Below, piece after piece: positions 46,101 through 54,681 of a DNA stretch of 64,000 bases (within the stretch, counting starts at the first letter, position 1; each line of letters starts with the position of its first letter). A program made the position numbers and the translations under genes. Where the stretch lies: NCBI GenBank assembly GCA_040506275.1, contig JBEVXD010000006.1, positions 124,001 through 188,000 on the forward strand, in the 5' to 3' direction. This DNA is from Thiodiazotropha sp040506275. Lineage in GTDB: Bacteria; Pseudomonadota; Gammaproteobacteria; Chromatiales; Chromatiaceae. The notes beneath the pieces were generated by a model that saw only the letters and a list, made by a program, of their open reading frames with translations, was not told the DNA's origin and searched no databases.

Positions 46101-46771
46101 ATCCTGCTCGTACCTGGACTGCTGAGAACTCAGTCGGTATCGGTGGTTCCTATCTGTGCGTTTATGGCATGGAGGGACCTGGAGGATATCAATTTGTAGG
46201 CCGGACATTACAGATGTGGAATCGTTATCGTCAGACAGAGACGTTTGATAAGCCATGGCTATTGAGATTCTTCGACCAGATTCGATTTTATGAAGTCACT
46301 CATGATGAGTTAACCCGAATCCGCAAGGATTTTCCTCAGGGACGATACCCAATCAAAATCGAAGAGAGTAGTTTTAATTTGGCCGATTATGAGGGTTTTG
46401 TTAAATCTCACGATGTAGAAATCGAGTCGTTCCGCCAGCAGCGTGAGCAGGCGTTTAGTGACGAATTGAAAAACTGGCATGCCAACGGGCAATTTAATTA
46501 TGAGGCTGTCGAGCAGGAACAACAGCTCACCGAGAGGAGTTGGCCAGAAGAGAGTCTGGTGATAGATAGTCCCATTACAGGAAGTGTCTGGCAGACAGAG
46601 GTGAAGGTTGGTCAAAAAGTGGAGGCTGGAGAGTGCCTGATGATTTTGGAATCGATGAAAATGGAAATTCCTGTTTATGCCTCGGCAGACAGTAAAGTTA
46701 CCCATCTGTTGTTGGAAAATGGTCAGCGAGTGGGTGCGGGGCAAGCGCTTGTTGTGTTGGAAGAGGTTTGA
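43175..46771 (+). CDS. Biotin-dependent guanidine carboxylase (urea carboxylase-like)
   Basis: A 1198-residue protein of urea-carboxylase layout. Biotin carboxylase domain at residues ~1-450 (KVLIANRGAIATRI, HPGYGFLSEN, TAGGGGIGM, FLEVNTRLQVEHGVTEE). A KipA/KipI-like carboxyltransferase domain at ~455-1010 (VQDYPARRGYWDVGVPPSGP, then GLGDVYLGAP). A biotin carrier domain at the end with ESMKME, the biotinyl Lys being Lys1162. Riboswitch and UAAP neighbours mark it as guanidine, not urea, carboxylase: it makes carboxyguanidine from guanidine, bicarbonate and ATP. True urea carboxylase activity cannot be excluded from sequence alone. Confidence 0.9.
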   Translation: MFSKVLIANRGAIATRIIRTLQRLNIASVAVYAESDADSLHVRHADEAFCLGKGAAANTYLDIDKIIAIAKSNGVEAIHPGYGFLSENGSFVRRCEAEGIAFIGPTPEQMETFGLKHKARELAEEADVPLTPGTNLLRDLDEAVQASEHIGYPVMLKSTAGGGGIGMQLCHSQEEVVAAFDSVKRLGANNFADDGVFIEKFIAKARHIEVQVFGDGKGGALAIGERDCSSQRRHQKVVEECPAPNLTDAIRKQLYQTAESLLSSVAYRNAGTVEFIYDAETDAFYFLEVNTRLQVEHGVTEEVYGVDLVEWMIQQAAGEPVDLERKRKTLSPQGHAVQVRIYAEDPYLDFQPCPGLLIDVSFPQDRDIRIDHWIESGIEVPSYFDPMLAKVIVHSEDRNSAFTKLHSTLKAIRLYGSETNLDYLTSLSCDPVLLAGEVTTRYLNDFKFNPSRIDVVQGGTQTTVQDYPARRGYWDVGVPPSGPFDNYSFQVANQLVGNGGVAAGLEITMQGPTLKFSKAVVIALTGADIEATVDGQAIRMWSVVNVHPGQTLKLGRIKNQGARSYLAIQGGIECPEYLGSRSTFTLGQFGGHNGRALRVGDVLKLTDSTPLIPGKSFTEEVIPKIDHNWELRVIYGPHGAPDFFTDQDIETFFSHEWEVHYNSSRTGIRLIGPKPQWARQDGGEAGLHPSNIHDNAYAFGTVDFTGDMPVILGPDGPSLGGFVCPATVIQADLWKLGQLRAGDKVRFASVSLETAVSLEQQQILSVKGLQPQIIEYETTEPQTPILDRLDRAEYGVDVVYRASGDHFLLVEYGEQVLDIGLRFRAHALMQWLQKNPLDGLQELTPGIRSLQVHYDSQILSYTALLAHLQSGEKALINQIDELHVPSRIVHIPLSWDDQACQVAIEKYDQSVRKNAPWCPSNLEFIRRINGLKGIDEVKKIVFDASYLVMGLGDVYLGAPVATPIDPRHRLVTTKYNPARTWTAENSVGIGGSYLCVYGMEGPGGYQFVGRTLQMWNRYRQTETFDKPWLLRFFDQIRFYEVTHDELTRIRKDFPQGRYPIKIEESSFNLADYEGFVKSHDVEIESFRQQREQAFSDELKNWHANGQFNYEAVEQEQQLTERSWPEESLVIDSPITGSVWQTEVKVGQKVEAGECLMILESMKMEIPVYASADSKVTHLLLENGQRVGAGQALVVLEEV

Positions 46772-46777
46772 AGAAAA

Positions 46778-48601
46778 ATGGGTAGAAAGTTTCCATACAA
46801 CATGACTATTGCTTCACTTCGTGAAGCATACACAGCGGGTAAACTGACACCAGAGCAGGTGCTATCCGATATTCGTCAGCTTGCTGCTGAATACGATGAT
46901 TACAATATCTGGATTCATCTTCTGAGCGAAACTGAGCAAGCCAGCTATCTACAAAGAGTGCATCAGATGGATCCTGGTGAGTCTCCTCTATGGGGTATTC
47001 CGTTTGCGATCAAAGACAATATTGATCTGGAAGCTATACCGACCACAGCAGCCTGCGATGAATTTGCCTATACCCCAGAAGAGTCAGCAACTGTTGTCGA
47101 TCAATTGATAGCAGCTGGGGCAGTTCCAGTGGGAAAAACAAACCTGGATCAGTTTGCAACTGGCCTGAATGGTACTCGTTCTCCCTGGGGGGCATGTAAG
47201 AATGCCTTTGTTCCAGAGTATATAAGCGGTGGCTCGAGTTCCGGATCAGCAGTTTCTGTTGCCTTGGGCATGGCCAGTTTTAGTCTGGGTACAGACACAG
47301 CTGGATCAGGGCGGGTGCCTGCCTGCTTTAATAATCTGATTGGTCTGAAACCGACAAAAGGCTTGTTATCAACCAACGGTTTAGTCCCCGCCTGCAAAAG
47401 TCTGGACTGTATTACGATCTTTACCTATGACACTGATGATGCGAATTTAGTGCTCTCTGTTACAGAAGGGCATGATGCAGAAGATGTCTACAGCCGCAGT
47501 AATCCCTATCAGAATCAGATGAGGAATTACGGAGAGAGGGGAGGGTGCATCAAAGTCGGAGTTGTGCCGGACAAACAGTTACATTTCTTTGGTGATTCGG
47601 TTTATGAACAAGCCTATAAATCTACCCTTGAGCATCTTGAAGGAAGTGGGTTTGAGATTGTTGAAATTGACTACGAACCCTTTGATGAAGCAGCAAAGTT
47701 ACTCTATGAAGGCCCATGGGTAGCTGAACGGTATATTGCAACCCAGCCCCTCATATATGAGAACCCTGAGGCGATATTCCCTGTTGTTCGGAAGATCATC
47801 GCGCCTGGTGAATCATTAAAAGCAACAGATCTGTTTAAAGCGCAATACCGGCTTAATGGTTTAAAACAAGTCTGTGATAAACAGATCGAACAGGTTGATT
47901 GCATGCTAACACCAACCGCAGGCACTTGCTTTACAATCAAGCAAATGCTGACTGAACCCATCCTGCACAACAGCCAGCTTGGCTACTATACCAACTTCAT
48001 GAATCTGCTGGATCTATCATCCATTGCTGTACCTACTCAAATATCATCAAACGGATTACCCTTTGGTGTTACATTGGTTGGGCCTGCTTTTGCAGATCGC
48101 GCTTTGCTCTCCATTGCTAACCGGATACACAAGAGTTGCGGTTTGACAGCAGGCGCATCACAGTTTGAGATTGATTCCTCGACTGCACAGGAAGTGGATA
48201 GTGTTGAGAGGATTGATGTTGTGGTCTGCGGTGCTCATCTGGAAGGTCTACCTCTCAATTGGCAATTGACCGAACGTGGTGCAATCCTAAAAGCCAAGAC
48301 TAAAACAGAACCAGTCTACAGGATGTATGCTTTGGCTGGCGCCCTACCAAAGCGTCCTGGCTTGATATTGGATGAGCAAAATGGTTCGGCTATTGAAGTG
48401 GAAGTCTGGTCAATGCCAGCAGATCAATTTGGTAGTTTTGTAAATGGCATACCCGCGCCATTGGGAATTGGTAAGGTTCGTCTGTCTGGTGGGTCAGTGG
48501 CAAGTGGATTTATCTGTGAGGCCTATGGCGTTTTGGGTGCGGAAGAGATTACCTCCTATGGCGGGTGGAAAGCCTACCTGGTTGATATGCGAACTGAGTA
48601 A
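46778..48601 (+). CDS. atzF: Allophanate hydrolase
   Basis: A 607-residue amidase-signature enzyme. The catalytic Ser-cisSer-Lys triad is visible in PFAIKDNIDL (Lys), GGSSSGSAVSVA (cis-Ser) and DTAGSGRVPA (nucleophilic Ser). A C-terminal ~140-residue domain, typical of full-length AtzF/DUR1,2-type enzymes, follows (VCGAHLEGLPLNWQL). It hydrolyses allophanate to ammonia and CO2, the final step of guanidine use. It starts seven bases after the carboxylase gene. Confidence 0.93.
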   Translation: MGRKFPYNMTIASLREAYTAGKLTPEQVLSDIRQLAAEYDDYNIWIHLLSETEQASYLQRVHQMDPGESPLWGIPFAIKDNIDLEAIPTTAACDEFAYTPEESATVVDQLIAAGAVPVGKTNLDQFATGLNGTRSPWGACKNAFVPEYISGGSSSGSAVSVALGMASFSLGTDTAGSGRVPACFNNLIGLKPTKGLLSTNGLVPACKSLDCITIFTYDTDDANLVLSVTEGHDAEDVYSRSNPYQNQMRNYGERGGCIKVGVVPDKQLHFFGDSVYEQAYKSTLEHLEGSGFEIVEIDYEPFDEAAKLLYEGPWVAERYIATQPLIYENPEAIFPVVRKIIAPGESLKATDLFKAQYRLNGLKQVCDKQIEQVDCMLTPTAGTCFTIKQMLTEPILHNSQLGYYTNFMNLLDLSSIAVPTQISSNGLPFGVTLVGPAFADRALLSIANRIHKSCGLTAGASQFEIDSSTAQEVDSVERIDVVVCGAHLEGLPLNWQLTERGAILKAKTKTEPVYRMYALAGALPKRPGLILDEQNGSAIEVEVWSMPADQFGSFVNGIPAPLGIGKVRLSGGSVASGFICEAYGVLGAEEITSYGGWKAYLVDMRTE

Positions 48602-48715
48602 CCAGTGGATTGTAATCAGTAGGGCGTGGGATTGATGCATGGACTTCCTGGTTTGATATTAATCCCTAACTAACTTTCTAACTGAAGGTGAGTGGTAATA
48701 ACATAGAAATCAATT

Positions 48716-48753
48716 AAACAGCAGTTTTTTCTAACCTGAGATTACTGCTGTTT
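48716..48753. terminator. Inverted repeat after the guanidine operon
   Basis: AAACAGCAGT and ACTGCTGTTT form a perfect 10-bp stem around an 18-base T-rich loop. It lies 115 bases past the atzF stop and between convergent genes (atzF and the ODP gene), so it may end transcription from both sides. The rest of the 48602-48905 gap is AT-rich with no other feature. Confidence 0.5.
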
Positions 48754-48905
48754 GATAGTTATCGGTATTTCGGTATTTTTTCGGAAGTTGGAATGTAGAG
48801 CATCAACCAATATTTTTTTAAGATAACTTTTTTTACAGTAGTAATCGCTCAAGTAAACAGACTGGTATTTATTTTATATATTTTTTCAACATAAACTGAT
48901 AGCGG

Positions 48906-49823
48906 TCAAATATCTGGTTTAGTGTTCAGAATACTTTTCAAGCGCTCTACCCAGGTGATAGGAATACCCTCTTTGTCCAGGGTTGGTGTTTCATCGAGGG
49001 CTTTCGTTGGCATATCGTCGACTAGTTTCACCGTGATTTCATTGTCTCGCTCGATCGGCTTTGCCAAGGTACCTGGTATCTTGTAGTCATCCTTCAAAAT
49101 TTCGACTGCACCTGGTAATTCTGCAATCCAATCGATGAACTGCTTGGATGTTTCAGGGGTGGGGAATATGGCACCATGCTGGGGTACGATTCTCTCAATC
49201 TCAAGCCCTCTTACCATCTCAGCCCAACACCGGTTGGCCTGATTAGATGGCATATATCGGAGGTGGAAACTCTCCATGTAGGGAATATGGGCGTCAAAAT
49301 CGGTCACTTCTATATAGTCTAGACCGATAGAAGCACCCAAATCGCCAGAAAAGAGAGTTTTTGAACGAGGATCATAAACTTGAAAATTCCCTGCAGAATG
49401 GAGAAAGTGAGCGGGTAGAATAACCAATTTGGTATCGCCTAGTTGGAGGAGCATACCTTCATCCGGTATGCCTTGAAGGCGAGGTAATAACAGCTCATCA
49501 ATACCAAAGTGAGGGATGAACCGTACCCAAAGTTCGGAGATAAGTGCTTTCGCTTCGGTCAAAATCAGCCAGGCGTTTGCTGCGGCGATAATGTCAGGAT
49601 CCTGATGAGAAAAGAATAGATATTTTAAATTACTGATAGGTATCAAAGAAGAGACTTCATTGATTACTTCGTAGTGTACCTTGTGTCCACCTGGATCCAG
49701 CAAAATAGCTTCATTTCCATTTTGGATAACGACTTGGTTAGTCGGTACCATCTCACCATGTCCAAAGCCTTCCAACAGGATGAAAGCGTGCCCATCTTTT
49801 TCGAAGAGAGTGGTAGATCCCAT
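48906..49823 (-). CDS. ODP-family diiron metallo-beta-lactamase-fold protein
   Basis: A 305-residue soluble protein with the MBL fold of the oxygen-binding diiron (ODP/flavodiiron) family. Predicted ligands: His73, Asp75, Asp77 (FSHQDPDI), His142 (LHSAGNF), Asp161 (FSGDLGAS), His216 (PQHG). The flavodoxin domain of true flavodiiron proteins is missing, and a ~75-residue C-terminal extension (from EILKDDYKIPGT) is added. ODP proteins bind or react with O2 and in spirochaetes sense it for chemotaxis. It is second in an operon with a roadblock protein gene ending 14 bases upstream. Confidence 0.87.
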   Translation of the reverse strand: MGSTTLFEKDGHAFILLEGFGHGEMVPTNQVVIQNGNEAILLDPGGHKVHYEVINEVSSLIPISNLKYLFFSHQDPDIIAAANAWLILTEAKALISELWVRFIPHFGIDELLLPRLQGIPDEGMLLQLGDTKLVILPAHFLHSAGNFQVYDPRSKTLFSGDLGASIGLDYIEVTDFDAHIPYMESFHLRYMPSNQANRCWAEMVRGLEIERIVPQHGAIFPTPETSKQFIDWIAELPGAVEILKDDYKIPGTLAKPIERDNEITVKLVDDMPTKALDETPTLDKEGIPITWVERLKSILNTKPDI

Positions 49824-49837
49824 TTGATCCTCCCTAC

Positions 49838-50206
49838 TCAGTTCGAGACAAGCGCTACAATTTTTTCAACTGCTTTAGGGCCTTCCAGACGAATAAGACC
49901 GAGGTTTGCACTGCGTGGGGCACGTAAAGCAAGTATGGCAGCTGTCCCTGCCATATAGATAATTAGCGTCTCACTACTGCCTTCAATCAGAATGTCATGC
50001 ATATCACCAAGTTCTGCTGTCTTTGTGATTCGGCTGCCTAGCCCTACAGCAGATGCGCCCATAGCAGCGATCCGCGCTGCCTCCTCTTCTGAAAAATCGG
50101 TACCAATTGTGAGGCCATCTACAGATGCAATCATCACTCCTGTTATATCCGGTAGGTTGACTCGTAGCTGTTGAATGACACCCGCAAAATCTTCTTGCTT
50201 TCCCAT
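49838..50206 (-). CDS. Roadblock/LC7 domain protein
   Basis: A 122-residue single-domain roadblock/LC7 protein (GVMIASVDGLTIGT, EEEAARIAAMGASAVGLG, and LIIYMAGTAAILALR). Such proteins dimerise and often regulate small Ras-like GTPases (MglA/MglB). No GTPase gene is visible in the window. An AAGGGAGTC ribosome site precedes ATG 50206. It is the first gene of the operon with the ODP protein and is divergent from the receiver-like gene at 50470. Confidence 0.87.
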   Translation of the reverse strand: MGKQEDFAGVIQQLRVNLPDITGVMIASVDGLTIGTDFSEEEAARIAAMGASAVGLGSRITKTAELGDMHDILIEGSSETLIIYMAGTAAILALRAPRSANLGLIRLEGPKAVEKIVALVSN

Positions 50207-50456
50207 GTAAGACTCCCTTCTATTTATGCCATCTTAGATAACCAGTGTAATTATCGTTCGATACTTCCAGTTTCGTATTTTGATCCAAAAGATAAATAAT
50301 TACTGTGACACCCCTAACATCAATGTTTGAATATATTGCATTAAAGTTAATGGGGCAGAAATCTAACATATATTTCATAATCAGTGACAATTTCATTTTA
50401 AATTGATAGGCTGATAGTGGTATGTTGGAAGTGGCTTTCAAGGAGGAGAGACGCAA

Positions 50457-50474
50457 TGCGTTTCATATTATGAC
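50457..50474 (+). promoter_or_regulatory. Strong ribosome site with five-codon ORF coupled to the next start
   Basis: AAGGAGGAG (50440-50448) is 8 bases before ATG 50457. That ATG opens a five-codon frame (MRFIL) whose TGA overlaps the ATG at 50470 (TTATGACC). Either the five-codon ORF couples translation of the receiver-like protein, or the protein starts at ATG 50422 and the strong site is coincidental. Confidence 0.4.
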
Positions 50475-51648
50475 CGCTTACAGAATAACAGCAGTAGGTT
50501 TCGAAAATAGAGAAGCTATCTTCTTTCGCACTACCGTAGAGATGGCCTCAAATCACGATCTCGCAGAGTGGTGCTGGGTTGACGATCTGAATGCTGATGT
50601 CGTTGTTGTAAACGCTGACCGTAAGCAGTTTACATCAGAGTTTACCAGCGAAAAATTTGCCCAAGCCAATGTTAAAACCATTCTAATTGCCTGCTCCTCT
50701 CGTGGTGAAAGGAGTGATTCTTTCTCGCATACGCTTCAAAAGCCAATCACCTACTCAATGATTATTTCACTACTACTTGAGCTGGAGCATGCGTTGGCAC
50801 CAGTAGCATCAACTACGTCGTCACTTTCACAACCCACTGACACAGTCATAAAGAAACAGATGATCAGTGAGGCTGGTTTGCAACCTGAAACTCATACATC
50901 GTCAGCCTCTCATGATCTGGATCAAATCGATCAGCACAACAATGTAGACTATGATAATGACTTTTATCTCAATGATCTCATTATAGATTCTGAACTCGAC
51001 AGCCGTGAGTCAGAAGTTGTGATAACTGAAAATAGCAATGTTCAACAAGTTGATAAAGAGCAGGGTAAAGCAAAAAAGAGATCTAACTGGACAAAAATAT
51101 TAAAAAAAATAAACTTCCCAACGCGGCGATTTAATGAAGAGAAGCGGTTTCTTGGTCTAGTCAGAAATCTGGTCTCACTGGGGCGTTCAACTGAAATAAA
51201 ACACTATATATATCCACCTGTCAGAATTTATCCAGAACAACAGGTATTCGCTCAAAAGTCATGTCATGGACTCTCTCCGGAGCTATTCTCAGCCCAGGTT
51301 TCAGGCTTTTCCAGCCACGAACTTAAGACTGATGAGCAGGAGCCTCCAGACGGTTGGGATACTTGTCCGCTTTGGTTGATTTTCTATCTAGCTGCCCTTT
51401 ATGGATCAAGGGGAAGATTGAAGAAGAATCACAATCTACAGGACAGACTGAGCTTGACTTCAATACCTGATTTTGACCTCGTTCCACATGATTTTGGTTA
51501 CAAGGCAATTGCTGACTTCATGATGGTTAATGAGTCGCAAGAGATAACTGCAATAGCTGATGGGTCTGGTGTTAACATAGAGACTGTAATTGACTTCTGC
51601 AGTGCTTGTGAAGAGATAGATGTTATTGACCGCACTACATCTAATTAA
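50470..51648 (+). CDS. Receiver-like protein with unknown C-terminal domain
   Basis: A 392-residue protein I do not recognise as a named family. Residues ~1-110 have the layout of a response-regulator receiver without catalytic residues: DDLNADVVVVNADRKQF takes the position of the phospho-site strand, TILIACSSR the Thr/Ser strand, and LQKPITYSMIISLL the conserved K-P. A polar acidic linker follows (~115-225), then a Lys/Arg-rich segment and a C-terminal globular region ending in a helical pair (MMVNESQEITAIADGSGVN). The start may instead be ATG 50422. It heads the plus-strand side of the ODP/roadblock cluster. Confidence 0.65.
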   Translation: MTAYRITAVGFENREAIFFRTTVEMASNHDLAEWCWVDDLNADVVVVNADRKQFTSEFTSEKFAQANVKTILIACSSRGERSDSFSHTLQKPITYSMIISLLLELEHALAPVASTTSSLSQPTDTVIKKQMISEAGLQPETHTSSASHDLDQIDQHNNVDYDNDFYLNDLIIDSELDSRESEVVITENSNVQQVDKEQGKAKKRSNWTKILKKINFPTRRFNEEKRFLGLVRNLVSLGRSTEIKHYIYPPVRIYPEQQVFAQKSCHGLSPELFSAQVSGFSSHELKTDEQEPPDGWDTCPLWLIFYLAALYGSRGRLKKNHNLQDRLSLTSIPDFDLVPHDFGYKAIADFMMVNESQEITAIADGSGVNIETVIDFCSACEEIDVIDRTTSN

Positions 51649-51844
51649 TCCGATAATAGGCTATCTGATGAATAATAAACCATCCCTGATATCGGAATTT
51701 TAACCATTAGAATATATAGTGTTCAATAAAAGATTGAAAAAAGTGAACTCATATTAAAACTTAAACAAGCTGGATAGGAATCACATAGCTCTATTTGCAT
51801 GTAATTAAACAAGCTCTATTTAAAAAATAACATCAGCAAGTTTT

Positions 51845-52609
51845 ATGCACGGAACGATTGTAAAAAAGATTACCAGTAAAGGTGTGACAGAAGATGATTC
51901 ATACGGCCAAACAATGGATCAATTAATTGAACCCTGTCTTCTCCCTAAATCAAGCCAGCTACTGCCATCATTTCCGGTAAAGGAATGGAGTGATGCTTTT
52001 TCACAGTACCTAGAAAAACGGGTAAGGAGAAATCCCAGAGATCTACATGCTCATGTTCAACGGACCCTGCTCTATCTTTCTAAATACGAATCAGAAGCTA
52101 TGTACGCAGCTTTGGTTGATCTTTTTCTGATCTTAGGCAAGCGTGGATCTCATATAAGAAAGAATCTAGTTGGACAAGCCAAACCGTTTTTACTTAAAGA
52201 GCAACACCAGTTCCTGATAAAACATATGGAGAGTGGTCTGGACTCTAATCAACCCCTGCCGAGCAATACATTCTCCAGTTTATCCAGAGGTCATTCGGGT
52301 ACGATGTATATTGTCAGCCGGAAAAGCACTGGTTCCAGCCAATCTTTTGACAGCCCGGTTGAGCAGGCAAAAGAGCGATGTCGTCAGAATGACTGGCTCA
52401 CTGCCATGGTCATACTGGAGGATGCTATACGTCATGATCCAGGAGATACAGTTGTCTGCCGAGAACTGCTGTCTCTATACATACAGCAGCACGCGCGAGA
52501 GGCTTTTTTCGCTACCTACGCGGGGCTTTTGGGCAGATCTATTGCGTTGCCTGAATTGTGGCGTGATACGGAGAACTATTTTTACGATTCAACACAGATG
52601 ATCAACTAA
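51845..52609 (+). CDS. Predicted helical-repeat protein of unknown function
   Basis: A 254-residue soluble protein, mainly helical. The C-terminal part (AKERCRQNDWLTAMVILEDAIRHDPGDT, core MVILEDAIRHDP) resembles a tetratricopeptide unit like those in FimV-type or pilus accessory proteins. The N-terminal part has no recognised motif. It lies between the receiver-like gene and the roadblock-like gene with gaps of about 195 and 43 bases. Function unknown. Confidence 0.6.
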   Translation: MHGTIVKKITSKGVTEDDSYGQTMDQLIEPCLLPKSSQLLPSFPVKEWSDAFSQYLEKRVRRNPRDLHAHVQRTLLYLSKYESEAMYAALVDLFLILGKRGSHIRKNLVGQAKPFLLKEQHQFLIKHMESGLDSNQPLPSNTFSSLSRGHSGTMYIVSRKSTGSSQSFDSPVEQAKERCRQNDWLTAMVILEDAIRHDPGDTVVCRELLSLYIQQHAREAFFATYAGLLGRSIALPELWRDTENYFYDSTQMIN

Positions 52610-52652
52610 TGCTTATCACTCTCTAGCTGAATTTGGAAGTAATTGTAAAACC

Positions 52653-53285
52653 ATGTCTGAATATCAATTAGTTGAAGATTTCTATTTGTTACCGACGGCC
52701 GCAGGTGCTTTCTATGCTGTTTCAGGTCGTGAGGATGAACCGATCCGGCGTCTCATGTTAGTTTTGTTAAAGCAGGAGAAGAGTCTGCAGGTTAATACTG
52801 AAAACATTTGTCAGTGGCTAGATATCAGTGATGAGCAGGAAGCTCTGGGGATACTCCATCGCACACAGACACTCTCCCTGGTTCAGGGTTTTCGTGAGCC
52901 CCAACAAGTTTCGGCTTCCGGGGTAGGAAAGCAACTAAAAAATATCCTTCCCAACCTATCGTCGATAGGAAAAGGTATTCTGGTCGATTGGAATGGACTT
53001 TCAATGGTCCATTGTGGTCTTGATGATGCAAGTGCAGATATGCTCTCTGCTCTCAGTGCTGACTTGATAGCAGTACAAACACGCCATGCAGAGCGGTTGG
53101 CAGAAAATCTGGGGCTTGGGGCCCAGGGTTGGGCCGCTGTAGATGCCTATGGTTCTAGTAGAATAGGAGCATGGCCCCTATATGTCGGTAATGATCATTT
53201 TATGTTGGTATTGCTTGGAGAGCCCAGATTGAACCAGCCGGAGTTTATTTCACTGGTATGGGTTCTAATTAATCGGTATAGCTAA
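52653..53285 (+). CDS. Protein with C-terminal roadblock-like domain
   Basis: A 210-residue protein. Residues ~1-95 form a winged-helix-like or small helical domain (LVEDFYLLPTAAGAFYAV). Residues ~100-210 resemble a roadblock/LC7 fold: ILVDWNGLSMVHCGLDD, DMLSALSADLIAVQTRHAERL, and WPLYVGNDHFMLVLLGE. It is the second roadblock-type protein of this cluster and could pair with the one at 49838. Low sequence conservation makes the call tentative. Confidence 0.6.
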   Translation: MSEYQLVEDFYLLPTAAGAFYAVSGREDEPIRRLMLVLLKQEKSLQVNTENICQWLDISDEQEALGILHRTQTLSLVQGFREPQQVSASGVGKQLKNILPNLSSIGKGILVDWNGLSMVHCGLDDASADMLSALSADLIAVQTRHAERLAENLGLGAQGWAAVDAYGSSRIGAWPLYVGNDHFMLVLLGEPRLNQPEFISLVWVLINRYS

Positions 53286-53490
53286 CCGATACTGTCTAAC
53301 TTATCTAGACTTTTGGAGGGTGATCAGGTAATTCTTTGCGTGAATCATTTTGTAAGTGTATATCCTGATGTTTGAAGTAACCTGAATTCATTAGCGATAT
53401 TTTGAATGGTGTCTGATTAACTGCTAAATAAGAAACCAATATATTGATACGTTATTATATGGTGTTGCAATGAGTACCAGTCGTAGTGGC

Positions 53491-53727
53491 CTAGCTCTCA
53501 GGTAAAGCTTTAAACTCTTCTCTCTTGCTTTCAAACCATGCATTCATGGCTTTGGGGTCCTGCATTAATTGCTGCATTTGATTCATTGCTTCAAGGTGAG
53601 CCTCATCATTTTGTTGAAACATCTCCATGCCATGCTGTTTGCTCATTTCAGCAATTTCCTCAAATGTATTTGCGCTGAACGCTTTTTCACAAGCACCTCC
53701 CAGCTGCCTACAGTTCATCGTTTTCAT
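53491..53727 (-). CDS. Small DUF1059-like protein
   Basis: A 78-residue protein starting MKTMNCRQLGGACEKAFSA, the DUF1059 pattern (MNCRQLGGxC), followed by a helical EEIAEMSKQHGMEM region and a second helical stretch. GGAGAGAGTG precedes ATG 53727, so the longer upstream frame is unlikely. The function is not known. The Met content is high in the helical part. Confidence 0.75.
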   Translation of the reverse strand: MKTMNCRQLGGACEKAFSANTFEEIAEMSKQHGMEMFQQNDEAHLEAMNQMQQLMQDPKAMNAWFESKREEFKALPES

Positions 53728-53799
53728 CACTCTCTCCGTATCTTTTTTTGGATAGTACAGCAATGACTCTTCTCACCATTATAGGCTCTGTAAATAGAG

Positions 53800-54681
53800 T
53801 TAGCTGTTTGACACTACTTCACGAATTAGGTTTGCAAACGCCTGGGCAGCTGGCGAAAGTGAAATACCTCGTCGGGCAATTACAGCCAACTCCCGCGCGA
53901 TCTTCAGGTCTTCAACATCAATTTCAGCGACATCCTCCAAGCTATCCACACCAAGCTGGCTAACGAAGGCGAGATTGCCGGTGGTGGCTACCATGCGCAG
54001 GATCGCGGGGATAGAACGCAGCTCCATAACAACATTCATTGCAACGCCTGCATCTCGCAGAGTGGCATCAATAATTTGCCGAACAGCCGTGTCTGCTTCG
54101 AAACCGACAAAGGACATGCCTGCTAAATCACTGGCAGTGACATGGCTTTTACCTACCAGGGTGTGTCGTCGTGGGCCGACCAGGACTATATGGTCAGTCA
54201 GTAGCGGCCAGACAGTAAGATCCCGGTTCTTTACAGGCATCGTTACCAAACCCAGCTCCAATCGACCATTTAGAACATCTTCAGCAACCTCGTTACTGCC
54301 CGCTTCTTTTAGTTGGAATTTAACCGCAGGATGAGGACGTTGAAAGGCGGCTATCGCCTTGGGCAGAAGAAAGGAGACTGCCGTTGCGCCACCTCCAATT
54401 CGTACTGTGCCACCTTCAAGTCCCTGGTGTGCACGCACCTGTTCTCGCATATGGTCATAGCGGGCAATCAAAATGCGGGCCTCACTCTCCACCAAACGCC
54501 CGATTTCAGTCAACTGGGCACCCTTTCTGCCACGTGAAAAAAGCTCCGCACCCAGGTGATCTTCCAGTTGCTGGAGTCGGCGGGAGAGGGCGGGCTGGGT
54601 GAGGCCTATGTGGTCGGCAGCTTCGGTTATCGTGCCTGTATCAGCCACTGCAATCAATGAGCGGAGTAGTTGTAGGTCCAT
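53800..54681 (-). CDS. LysR-family transcriptional regulator
   Basis: A 293-residue regulator. The N-terminal winged helix-turn-helix is MDLQLLRSLIAVADTGTITE then GLTQPALSRRLQQLEDHLG. The effector domain follows (VRIGGGATAVSFLLPKAI). ATG 54681 is chosen by family start. It is divergent from acnB (174 bases apart) and so may control acnB or itself; the effector is unknown. Confidence 0.93.
   Translation of the reverse strand: MDLQLLRSLIAVADTGTITEAADHIGLTQPALSRRLQQLEDHLGAELFSRGRKGAQLTEIGRLVESEARILIARYDHMREQVRAHQGLEGGTVRIGGGATAVSFLLPKAIAAFQRPHPAVKFQLKEAGSNEVAEDVLNGRLELGLVTMPVKNRDLTVWPLLTDHIVLVGPRRHTLVGKSHVTASDLAGMSFVGFEADTAVRQIIDATLRDAGVAMNVVMELRSIPAILRMVATTGNLAFVSQLGVDSLEDVAEIDVEDLKIARELAVIARRGISLSPAAQAFANLIREVVSNS

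Noticed and set aside
43175..46771. Plain urea carboxylase
   Set aside because: Riboswitch and both UAAP deiminase subunits point to guanidine carboxylase, though substrate cannot be proven from sequence.
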